Assembly: GCA_031283825.1 (NCBI GenBank)
Contig: JAITAZ010000491.1
Coordinates: 1-12,392, forward strand
Direction: 5' to 3'
DNA length: 12,392 nucleotides
Origin: Planctomycetaceae bacterium
Lineage (GTDB): Bacteria > Planctomycetota > Planctomycetia > Pirellulales > Thermoguttaceae
The notes below the pieces were generated by a model. The model saw only the letters and a program-made list of their open reading frames with translations. It searched no databases and was not told the DNA's origin. This document shows, piece after piece, positions 1 through 5,843 of the stretch. How positions within the stretch are numbered: position 1 is the stretch's first letter; each line of letters opens with the position of its first letter. Position numbers and translations under genes: made by a program.

Positions 1-612
1 CCAAATTTGCTTTGTGTATTCGAGCCATTCTTTTTGCGATAGTTTACTTTCATCTTTTATTTCTTGAGGTAAATTGTTTTCTGATTTACCATCCTTTACA
101 AAGACGCTAATAAATTCTACCGTATTCTGCGCATAAAAATTACGGGGATATGGATAACTTCCAAACATAATTTTTTTGCTAGGATTCGTCCGATTCCAGA
201 TATACATGTCAAGTAAAAATAATTTTGTTCCATGTAAAATTGAATATTTTATATCGCTATCAATATCGAAAATATGCCGGTTGTAATGTGTATTCATTGC
301 ATTTTTTAACATAGGCATTAATGGACTGTTAACCGCCAACTTACCATTAGGTTTTAATACTCTTTCACACTCTTTCCAGACATACAACAATTCTCCGATA
401 TAATCCTCATAATTTGATATATCGCCAATCTGTCCTAATTTTTGATCGCTATGAGCCTCTAGCTGATAACCATCAAGAGCATAATCTTTGATGTTAAAAT
501 ACGGCGGACTCGTAACAATCAAATGCACAGAATTATCCGGCAATTCTGACATATTACGCGAATCAACAAAAAAAATTTTATCCAAATAATTCAATTTAGA
601 TTTACGTTTCAT
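1..612 (-). CDS. DNA amino-methyltransferase (N4-cytosine/N6-adenine, beta-type order), C-terminus outside window
   Basis: Transfers a methyl group from S-adenosylmethionine to an exocyclic amino group of a DNA base. The 204 visible residues contain the catalytic motif IV TSPPYFN at residues 34-40, close to the N-terminus, then the family-typical block VLKPNGKLAVNSP near residues 85-97 and EFISVFVKDGK near 166-176. The last visible residues, EWLEYTKQIW, normally precede the HPAPFP and FxGxG (SAM-binding) segments, which would lie beyond the left edge. Motif IV before motif I is the beta order of the N6_N4_Mtase family. The ATG at 612 is secure because an in-frame TAA sits immediately upstream (613-615). 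No Shine-Dalgarno is visible. The gene follows the ThuA-like gene on the same strand after 54 bases. Whether it is solitary or has a restriction partner cannot be seen. The TSPPY form occurs in both N4-cytosine and N6-adenine enzymes, so the target base is undecided. Confidence 0.9.
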   Translation of the reverse strand, partial: MKRKSKLNYLDKIFFVDSRNMSELPDNSVHLIVTSPPYFNIKDYALDGYQLEAHSDQKLGQIGDISNYEDYIGELLYVWKECERVLKPNGKLAVNSPLMPMLKNAMNTHYNRHIFDIDSDIKYSILHGTKLFLLDMYIWNRTNPSKKIMFGSYPYPRNFYAQNTVEFISVFVKDGKSENNLPQEIKDESKLSQKEWLEYTKQIW

Positions 613-666
613 TTAATATCGAATGTTCTTAAAAAAGCGTTATAAATTTCTCTTAATTATTTACGA

Positions 667-1872
667 TTATTTTTGTTTCTCCACTGACCATTTAATTAGA
701 TTTAGAAATAGTTTTTGGAATTGTGGTTTTGGGGCGTCGTCTTGGTGTCCTAGCGTGGTGAAAGCGATTTTTGTTTTTCCGTAAATTCTTGTCCATGTTA
801 CGGGGATTTTTTCGGTTATCTTTTTTTTCTTTTGGATTTGCGGATTCATTGTTTCAGTTGAATGAGCATATTGATAAATCGTAGCGTCATCGTTAACTGG
901 ATTCATAAAATAAACAGAACCTGTGCTGTGCCAAGTTTCCGGCTGGACATCTTTTAGAATTGGCGAATTTGCTTGTTCGGGATTATTTGAAATTTCGCTG
1001 CCGAGATTATCTTCGCCGTGTCCGTGATAGTTACTGCCGAGAACCTTGTTATCGAATTCGCGCCATTCTTTAAATTTTGGAGCAAGTTTTCCTCCGACCG
1101 CAAATCCATGACAAGCAGTTCTCAAACCTACGACTCCTTTACCTGATTCGACAAATTTTTTAACTTTATCTAATTGGTCTTCGCGGAGGGCGAGTCGTCT
1201 GAAATAAATTACGAGCGAATCGGCGGTATCGAGTTCGTCGATTCCGTGAAATATGTTTCCGCCTTCGCCGTGTAGAATCGTGAAATATAATTCGCCTTCG
1301 CTTTGAAATTTTTCGATTAACGGCGGCGCCCAAGTATCGGCTTTATAGTGATCGTCGCTAATCATAACGACAACGTGAGGTCTTTTATCGTCGGCGTATC
1401 TAAAAGCCTGACCGCCGATTAAGTCAACAGACGAAATCGTTTTGACTCCTTGTTTTTCGAGATCGATAATAATTTTTTCGCGGTCGAGATAGGTTTTCGC
1501 GTTGGGAATATTAACGAGGTCGCGGATAACAATTGTGTTAGTTAGATCAGGTTTAATTTTTGGATCGTTTGACATCGTGCCGAGAAAAAATTTATTTTTC
1601 GCGTTGGGATCGATTGCGATCTTTGTCGATAAATTTGTCAAATTTGAATTTTTTGATTTGACATAGTCGAGTAATTTTTTGATTCGGTCTTTCATTTCGT
1701 TTCGCACCGGCATAAACAGAAATGTAGTTTCTTCTGAATTTAATTGAATAGTCGAGTACTTGATTTCGTCGCCTGTTCTTGAGCGGACTTGCAAGTCGTA
1801 GGTTTCCGCGTTTATTGTTACGGAAATTAACAAGGCGAAAATTACAGTCAGTAAAGAGGTAATGATTTTCAT
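667..1872 (-). CDS. exported ThuA-like domain protein
   Basis: Residues 1-22 form a classical signal peptide (MKII, a hydrophobic core, then INA before E23), so the 401-residue product is predicted to be exported. The C-terminal half (about 166-400) is a ThuA-like, glutamine-amidotransferase-fold domain: a first strand HVVVM (166-170), the turn GVVGLRTACHGF (246-257), NYHGH (281-285), WHSTG near 314, and the characteristic ending WTRIYGKTKIAFTTLGH (360-376) plus a final FLNLIKW helix. ThuA proteins are linked to disaccharide or sugar metabolism, and exported versions are abundant in planctomycetes; the reaction here is unknown. Residues 25-160 are unrecognised and lack an obvious domain signature. 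The ATG start is supported by the signal peptide; the region just upstream is A-rich without a Shine-Dalgarno. No sugar-metabolism gene is adjacent, so context does not refine the role. The domain call is firm, the substrate is not. Confidence 0.85.
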   Translation of the reverse strand: MKIITSLLTVIFALLISVTINAETYDLQVRSRTGDEIKYSTIQLNSEETTFLFMPVRNEMKDRIKKLLDYVKSKNSNLTNLSTKIAIDPNAKNKFFLGTMSNDPKIKPDLTNTIVIRDLVNIPNAKTYLDREKIIIDLEKQGVKTISSVDLIGGQAFRYADDKRPHVVVMISDDHYKADTWAPPLIEKFQSEGELYFTILHGEGGNIFHGIDELDTADSLVIYFRRLALREDQLDKVKKFVESGKGVVGLRTACHGFAVGGKLAPKFKEWREFDNKVLGSNYHGHGEDNLGSEISNNPEQANSPILKDVQPETWHSTGSVYFMNPVNDDATIYQYAHSTETMNPQIQKKKKITEKIPVTWTRIYGKTKIAFTTLGHQDDAPKPQFQKLFLNLIKWSVEKQK

Positions 1873-2089
1873 TTTTTAGTTTTGGGTTAAGGTGAAGTTT
1901 AAGTTTAATTTTAAATTTAGGGAAATTCGTCAAAATTTTTCAGAATACGATTTATCCGAAAAATCAAGTTGCTCAACATAGAGCGAAAGACATTGTAACG
2001 GCATAATTTTAATTTTCAAGATGATACAATTCAATGAAATTAGTAATATGTTAGTAGAAAATTGTAATTATTCAGTTGTAGTTTTTTAA
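1873..2089. other. gene-free AT-rich spacer upstream of the ThuA-like gene
   Basis: No supportable ORF or RNA gene is visible. The part next to the ThuA-like start is a run of TAAGTTTAA/TTTTAAATTTAG-like words of low complexity. At 2062-2075 lies TTGTAATTATTCAG, which recurs exactly at 2760-2773. It may be a degenerate relative of the TGTAACC repeats described further right. The promoter for the ThuA-like gene should be here, but I could not pick out a convincing one. Confidence 0.4.
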
Positions 2090-2130
2090 GGGACATCAGG
2101 AACAGAAGGAACGTAGGGACAGTAGAGACA
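2090..2130. repeat. imperfect ~9-bp tandem repeat (GGGACAnnn type)
   Basis: Five successive units align as GGGACATCA, GGAACAGAA, GGAACGTA, GGGACAGTA and GAGACA. The second position and the last three bases of each unit vary, and one unit is 8 bases long. Read on the minus strand it is a TGTCCCTA-type tract. It lies downstream of the small secreted protein gene, outside any credible coding region. Confidence 0.7.
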
Positions 2131-2174
2131 TTTTGGTTTAAACCTAATCGAAAAGGCTACAGAATAAAATCCCC

Positions 2175-2239
2175 CTACTACAACTACTACGACTACTACA
2201 ACTAATACAACTCTAAAACAACTCTGAAACAATTTTATT
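2175..2239. repeat. ACTACA microsatellite merging into an 11-bp tandem repeat
   Basis: Positions 2175-2206 are an imperfect CTACTACAA/ACTACG triplet or hexamer tract. It is followed by 11-bp units ACAACTCTAAA (2207-2217) and ACAACTCTGAA (2218-2228) and a degenerate third unit (2229-2239) that reaches the stop codon of the small secreted protein gene. In one minus-strand frame the tract translates as a poly-valine run, which is a by-product of the repeat. Confidence 0.7.
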
Positions 2240-2579
2240 TCTTCGGAATTGGTCTTGCGACTGGCGGAGTTCCTCGAACATACGGGGGACGCTTTTTTAA
2301 TAAGACACAAAACATAACTCGCGATTGCCCCATCCATGCATCTACGGCGTCCCAACCGATATGATACGTTTGAGCGTCTAATCTCGCCTGACGCGCCTCG
2401 ACCGCCGGAACAACAACAACTTTGTAATCGCCAGTTTGAGATTCATTACGCCGGACATAAGTAAAATGAGTTGGACGATGCTTTTCCTGCGCAAAAAGAA
2501 TCGATTGATTATAAAAACCAATCTCGGCTATCGCTATTATAAAACCAATAAACAAAATTTTTGTAACAAAATATTGCAT
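2235..2579 (-). CDS. small exported protein of unknown function (114 aa)
   Basis: I do not recognise this family. The product starts MQYFVTKILFIGF and has a hydrophobic segment to about residue 25 followed by SILFAQEK, which reads as a signal peptide with cleavage near Ala-Gln. The mature part contains FTYVRRNE, the strand-like DYKVVVVPAVEARQ, HIGWDAVDAWMG, and a basic, proline-rich tail PPVARPIPKK. The start at 2579 is chosen over a longer in-frame reading (to 2666) because the signal peptide begins here and a good Shine-Dalgarno, GAGGA, sits 7 bases upstream (2587-2591). It appears monocistronic. Its 3' end runs into the 11-bp tandem repeat, so the last residues may vary between strains. 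It could be a surface, adhesion or periplasmic protein, but nothing visible decides this. Confidence 0.6.
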   Translation of the reverse strand: MQYFVTKILFIGFIIAIAEIGFYNQSILFAQEKHRPTHFTYVRRNESQTGDYKVVVVPAVEARQARLDAQTYHIGWDAVDAWMGQSRVMFCVLLKKRPPYVRGTPPVARPIPKK

Positions 2580-2586
2580 TTTATTT

Positions 2587-2591
2587 TCCTC
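2587..2591 (-). promoter_or_regulatory. ribosome binding site of the 114-aa exported protein
   Basis: GAGGA on the minus strand, 7 bases before the ATG at 2579. It is the only strong Shine-Dalgarno I found before any gene in this window, and it decides the start of this CDS. Confidence 0.65.
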
Positions 2592-2615
2592 GAAAAATTG
2601 TAACGTAATTGTAAA

Positions 2616-2640
2616 TCTGTTAGAAAATTTTCCAAACAGA
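2616..2640. promoter_or_regulatory. imperfect 25-bp palindrome upstream of the small exported protein, possible operator
   Basis: The outer arms TCTGTT and AACAGA are exact complements, and the inner part is the near-palindrome AGAAAATTTTCC. The centre lies about 50 bases upstream of the ATG at 2579, a position where a repressor or activator could act. Function is inferred from symmetry and position only; an AT-rich region can give such palindromes by chance. Confidence 0.25.
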
Positions 2641-2786
2641 AATATAAATTCGTCTGCGGAATGCAATCATGATTACAAAAATTATCGTAACGATAAAACA
2701 ACAGATAATCAATACAATCCAAAAAATTGTTTAAATCATTTTTAAAATTAGAAACAAATTTGTAATTATTCAGCCGCAACATTTTT

Positions 2787-2892
2787 TGTAACCATTCACG
2801 GTTTTTTAATCACGGATAATTAGGGGAATTTTAAACGCGGATAATATCTGATTTTTTTGGTGAATACGGATAATCGCGGAGAATGGAAATGA
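2787..2892 (+). repeat. dispersed repeat, TGTAACC/CGGATAAT family, copy 1
   Basis: Begins TGTAACCATTCACGGTTTT and continues with AGGGGAATTTT, TAAACGCGGATAATA and ACGGATAATCGCGGA. A second copy with the same blocks in the same order lies at 12241-12334, so this is one repeat unit of about 95-105 bp. Its first 20 bases also occur alone elsewhere in the window. The AACC...GGTT core followed by T can form a short stem-loop. Confidence 0.75.
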
Positions 2893-2969
2893 TGCTTTTG
2901 TGGTAGAGAAGTCAATAGATTAAAGGGGATAAAGAAGTGAGGGAATGAGAAATTATAAGATTAATTAAG

Positions 2970-2993
2970 TGTAACCATTCACGGTTTTTTAAA
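2970..2993 (+). repeat. TGTAACC repeat, short copy
   Basis: TGTAACCATTCACGGTTTT followed by TTAA, identical to the start of the copy at 2787 over more than 20 bases. The CGGATAAT blocks that follow the longer copies are missing here. Confidence 0.7.
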
Positions 2994-3019
2994 TTCGGAT
3001 TTGAATTGCTAAACCCAAT

Positions 3020-3095
3020 GTAGAGACGCAATGCCTTGCGTCTCTATCTGTGATCTTTTGATCGAACAATGAGACGCAAGGCATTGCGTCTCTAC
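3020..3095. repeat. REP-like doublet: perfect 25-bp inverted repeat, each arm near-palindromic
   Basis: The arm at 3020-3044 (core GAGACGCAATGCCTTGCGTC) is the exact reverse complement of the arm at 3071-3095. Each arm can also fold on itself because GAGACGCAA pairs with TTGCGTCTC. The 26-base spacer contains a mini-hairpin GATC-TTTT-GATC at 3052-3063. Palindromic GAGACGC...GCGTCTC repeats are known to me as abundant intergenic elements in cyanobacteria and some other phyla. The paired inverted layout resembles REP/BIME elements mobilised by REP-associated transposases, but no transposase is in the window. Confidence 0.8.
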
Positions 3096-3107
3096 GATTG
3101 CTAATTT

Positions 3108-3165
3108 GTAACTATTCGCGTTTGAATTTTTCGATAAAAAAATAAAAAATTTCGTGAACGGTTAC
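3108..3165. repeat. inverted pair of TGTAACC-type repeats around an A/T core
   Basis: GTAACTATTCGCG (3108-3120) faces CGTGAACGGTTAC (3153-3165). The latter is the complement of GTAACCGTTCACG, the version found at 12242. The arms agree at 10 of 13 positions and enclose a T-rich then A-rich core, so the whole could fold as a hairpin. The right arm also matches the start of the copy at 2788 in inverse orientation (12 of 13). Confidence 0.6.
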
Positions 3166-3206
3166 CTTTTTTTCGAGGACAAATTGGACATCATTGTTTT
3201 AAATCA

Positions 3207-3250
3207 GAGATTAACAACTCAAGAGCGGCATCTTTTGAATCGTTAATCTC
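3207..3250. other. strong hairpin, 19-bp stem, 6-base loop
   Basis: GAGATTAACAACTCAAGAG (3207-3225) pairs with CTTTTGAATCGTTAATCTC (3232-3250) at 16 of 19 positions, including nine consecutive pairs at the base, with loop CGGCAT. There is no clear T-run on either side, so it is not a textbook terminator. It lies between the repeat cluster and the helicase relic. It could be a decayed terminator or the end of a mobile segment. Confidence 0.55.
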
Positions 3251-3265
3251 CGACTTCAAACAACG

Positions 3266-3374
3266 ACGTTCCATTTGTTCCCGTTCAAAATATAACAACC
3301 TTGCTGGACATTCGCTCTACAACTAGTTTATCAATCGAACCATTCATTAGGTTTTGTTGTTTATCTTGGAACGC
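3266..3374 (-). pseudogene. relic of the 3' end of a RecB/AddA-like helicase-nuclease gene
   Basis: Positions 3291-3370 align without gaps to 6051-6130, inside the intact helicase gene, at 61 of 80 bases by eye, in the same orientation. Translated on the minus strand in the matching frame, the relic reads LMNGSIDKLVVER against LMKGSIDRLVVER in the intact protein: the GxxD nuclease motif II region. Over 25 aligned residues 17 are identical. The frame then ends at TGA after KVVIF, where the intact protein continues to its DFKTD motif. A weaker match follows at about 3266-3289, encoding FEREQM against FHEEQM of the intact gene (16 of 24 bases), which implies an internal deletion of some 80 bases plus a frame change. 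Nothing upstream of the relic (3375-3436) aligns convincingly. The fragment is far too short to encode an active nuclease. Confidence 0.75.
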
Positions 3375-3377
3375 GCA

Positions 3378-3405
3378 TTGACACGATATTTAATAACACT
3401 ATAAT
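3378..3405 (+). promoter_or_regulatory. consensus sigma70-type promoter of the methyltransferase gene
   Basis: Exact TTGACA (3378-3383), a 16-base spacer, and exact TATAAT (3400-3405). Transcription should start near 3411-3413, leaving a leader of about 25 bases before the ATG at 3437. All twelve consensus bases match, which is unusual, and the position directly in front of a gene on the same strand makes chance unlikely. No operator-like symmetry is obvious around it. Confidence 0.8.
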
Positions 3406-3436
3406 CGCGTCGTCTTCGGACTAAACAACAAACAAA

Positions 3437-5827
3437 ATGCCAAAATACAACAAAATTCAAAAGGAAGAGACGCTAAAAGGTCTCGTTCACGACGATTATT
3501 TTTCTAAATTCGGATACGAACCCAATATCGACAACATTGATTTTGTCGTTACTGATAAAACTACGCGCAATAATTTTTTGGGCAACAGCGGAAGTTCGCT
3601 ACATTATCTCTGGGCGGAATCAAAAAAAGGATCGCACGATATCTTCAATATGTTCACGCAACTCATGCTAACTTGCAAGAAAACATACGAAAAAGCCGAC
3701 TATCTCGCGCCGCCATGGTTAGGCGTTTTCGATTCAGAACGAATCGCGTTTGTCGCATTTCATAATATACTGCCAATCTTTCACGAAACAGATTTTAATT
3801 GGAATACAACTCCCAGCAACCACGAAACTGACGACTTCCAAAAAGCAAAAAAGAAAATAAAAAAACTTATCAACTCAAAACTAATCATTTTCGATTTCGA
3901 GACTGACGATAAAAATATAAAAGATTTTATCAAAACGCATTTCATTAAAGACGCATTCGACGATATTAAAATGCCAATCACGAAAGATAATTTCGTTCAA
4001 ATTTTTATCAAATGGGTAAAAGAAGTTAAACCGTTTATCGATATCTCCGACGACGAATGGATCGACTTCAGAAAAAAAGGAATACTCGATTGCGATTTCT
4101 ACCGCGCCGATCTTATGAGCGAAGACGGAAACACAATTACCGAAAAATTAAAAATCGTTCTCAAAAACGATAATTACAAATTTCAAGAAAACGTAAAAGG
4201 ACGTTTGTTCACGGCTGATATTGATTTTGCTGATGAAGGAATTTCTTATAATCAATTTTGGAATAGATATCAACGTCCGCCTTTAGCAGTTTATCAACAG
4301 TATATTATTGATCGGCGCGATTTACTTGTCCCGCAAAATATACGCGAAGTAAAAGGATCATTCTTTACGCCGAAAATCTGGGCGGATAAATCCAAAGAAT
4401 ATCTAGCCGAAGTTCTAGGCGAAAATTGGCAAGACGAATATTATATCTGGGATTGTGCAGCCGGCACTGGAAACTTACTCGTAGGACTGACAAATCAATA
4501 TAATTTATGGGCAAGCGATATCGATGAAGGTAATGTTGAAACAATGCAAAGTCTTAAAGAAATTGACGAAAATCTTAAATTGTTGACTATGCACATATTC
4601 AAATTGGATTTTCTAAACGACGATTTCGAAATAGAATTGCCTGTTCCATTAAAGAATATTATCAAAGACGACGAAAAACGAAAAAAACTAATTATCTATA
4701 TCAATCCGCCTTATGCTGAAGTGTCGAGTAAAAATTTAGTTGGTAAAGTCGGCGTTAATCAATCAATCACGCATGATAGATACGGCAACGAAATAGGAAC
4801 GGCAGGACGCGAATTATTCACATTATTTCTTGCGCGGATTTATAACGAAATACCCGATTGCATAATTGCTGAATTTTCTACGTTAAAAACGTTAAACGCT
4901 CCAGCTTTTGAGCAATTCCGCAACATGTTTAAAGCAAAACTTAAAAAGGGTTTTATTGTTCCGGCGAATACGTTTGATAATGTTGATGGACAATTTCCTA
5001 TCGGATTCAAAATATGGGACACAAGCGAAAAAGTAAATTTTGAAAGCATTTCGTTTGACGTATTCAACGCCGACAATGTTTTTATCGGCACGAAAACAAT
5101 ACGTTCCTATGAAAGAAAACAGTTGATAAATAAATGGATTTCACAATTCAAAGATAGAACCAAACCGCCTATCGGCTACATGGACGGAATCAATGCAAAT
5201 GATTTTCAAAACTATAATAAAGTTTACGTTCTAAATAAAAAAGAACAAATTCAAAATCCGCGAGGTATATGGATAACAGAGAAAAATTTATACTTTATTT
5301 CAATTTATTTTGCCGCGAGGCATTGTATTAAACCAACATGGCTAAACGATAGAGATCAATTCTTATATCCGAACGATGATTATAAAAAAGACGCAAAATT
5401 TCAAAATGATTGTTTAATATTTACATTATTTCATGGGCAAAATCGTATTTCTTGTAAAAACGGCATAAATCACTGGATACCGTTTTCGGAACAAGAGATC
5501 AACGCGAAAGAAAAATTTGAATCTCGTTTTATGAGCGGTTTTCTTAAAAATAGAAAATTAAGCGGTATTGCACAACAGACTCTCGACACGGCTAAAAAAC
5601 TTTGGATTTATTATTATTCTCAAACGAAAAAAAATAAAACTACGTTAATCAATGCTTCTTTGTATGATATTCGCGAATATTTTCAAGGTCGAAACGATAA
5701 AGGGAAAATGAATAATAAATCCGATAACGAAACTTACAACTTGCTTATCGCCGATTTAAGAGATAAACTCAAAGCTCTAGCCGACAAAATTCAAACAAAA
5801 ATTTACGAATACGGATTCTTACGATAA
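3437..5827 (+). CDS. N6-adenine DNA methyltransferase with N-terminal PD-(D/E)XK-like motif, putative single-chain (type IIG-like) restriction-modification enzyme
   Basis: A 796-residue DNA-modification protein. The methyltransferase core has GSFFTPK (307-313, motif X-like), the SAM-binding motif I DCAAGTGNLL (339-348), ASDID soon after, and the catalytic motif IV NPPY (423-426). The family block PANTFDNVDGQFPIGFKIWD follows, then a long C-terminal part likely to hold target recognition. The N-terminal region shows IDFVVTD (34-40) and WAESKKG (59-65), an acid...ExK arrangement expected of a PD-(D/E)XK nuclease. Cleavage and methylation may therefore reside in one chain, as in type IIG enzymes; this is inference. 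Start: an in-frame TAA lies at 3422-3424 and the consensus promoter at 3378-3405, so ATG 3437 is secure although no Shine-Dalgarno is seen. No separate restriction or specificity subunit adjoins it. It converges on the helicase gene with 16 bases between stops and is flanked on its other side by a helicase relic. A solitary modification enzyme with a dead nuclease domain remains possible. Confidence 0.88.
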   Translation: MPKYNKIQKEETLKGLVHDDYFSKFGYEPNIDNIDFVVTDKTTRNNFLGNSGSSLHYLWAESKKGSHDIFNMFTQLMLTCKKTYEKADYLAPPWLGVFDSERIAFVAFHNILPIFHETDFNWNTTPSNHETDDFQKAKKKIKKLINSKLIIFDFETDDKNIKDFIKTHFIKDAFDDIKMPITKDNFVQIFIKWVKEVKPFIDISDDEWIDFRKKGILDCDFYRADLMSEDGNTITEKLKIVLKNDNYKFQENVKGRLFTADIDFADEGISYNQFWNRYQRPPLAVYQQYIIDRRDLLVPQNIREVKGSFFTPKIWADKSKEYLAEVLGENWQDEYYIWDCAAGTGNLLVGLTNQYNLWASDIDEGNVETMQSLKEIDENLKLLTMHIFKLDFLNDDFEIELPVPLKNIIKDDEKRKKLIIYINPPYAEVSSKNLVGKVGVNQSITHDRYGNEIGTAGRELFTLFLARIYNEIPDCIIAEFSTLKTLNAPAFEQFRNMFKAKLKKGFIVPANTFDNVDGQFPIGFKIWDTSEKVNFESISFDVFNADNVFIGTKTIRSYERKQLINKWISQFKDRTKPPIGYMDGINANDFQNYNKVYVLNKKEQIQNPRGIWITEKNLYFISIYFAARHCIKPTWLNDRDQFLYPNDDYKKDAKFQNDCLIFTLFHGQNRISCKNGINHWIPFSEQEINAKEKFESRFMSGFLKNRKLSGIAQQTLDTAKKLWIYYYSQTKKNKTTLINASLYDIREYFQGRNDKGKMNNKSDNETYNLLIADLRDKLKALADKIQTKIYEYGFLR

Positions 5828-5843
5828 ACGCTGTTCCGCTACG

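Noticed and set aside
1592..1933. 113-codon minus-strand frame overlapping the start of the ThuA-like gene
   Set aside because: It is a basic, lysine/asparagine-rich translation in another frame of a gene with a clear signal peptide and domain; no motif or ribosome binding site.
2086..2355. 89-codon minus-strand frame with a run of nine valines
   Set aside because: It overlaps the better-supported 114-residue gene in another frame, and its composition is produced by the ACTACA and 9-bp tandem repeats.
2537..2782. 81-codon minus-strand frame rich in N, F and Y
   Set aside because: AT-rich intergenic reading without recognisable motif. It overlaps the signal peptide of the 114-residue protein in a different frame.
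2787..2810. TGTAACC repeats as strong intrinsic terminators
   Set aside because: The stem is only 4-5 bp, and copies at 2787 and 2970 are not placed just after a plus-strand gene. Only the copy at 12241 has a plausible terminator position.
3193..3320. Short minus-strand frame ending at TGA 3193-3195 (…REQMERR…ELLISDLKQ)
   Set aside because: It crosses the 19-bp hairpin and the decayed helicase relic; part of it is weakly explained as a frameshifted remnant. There is no start signal.
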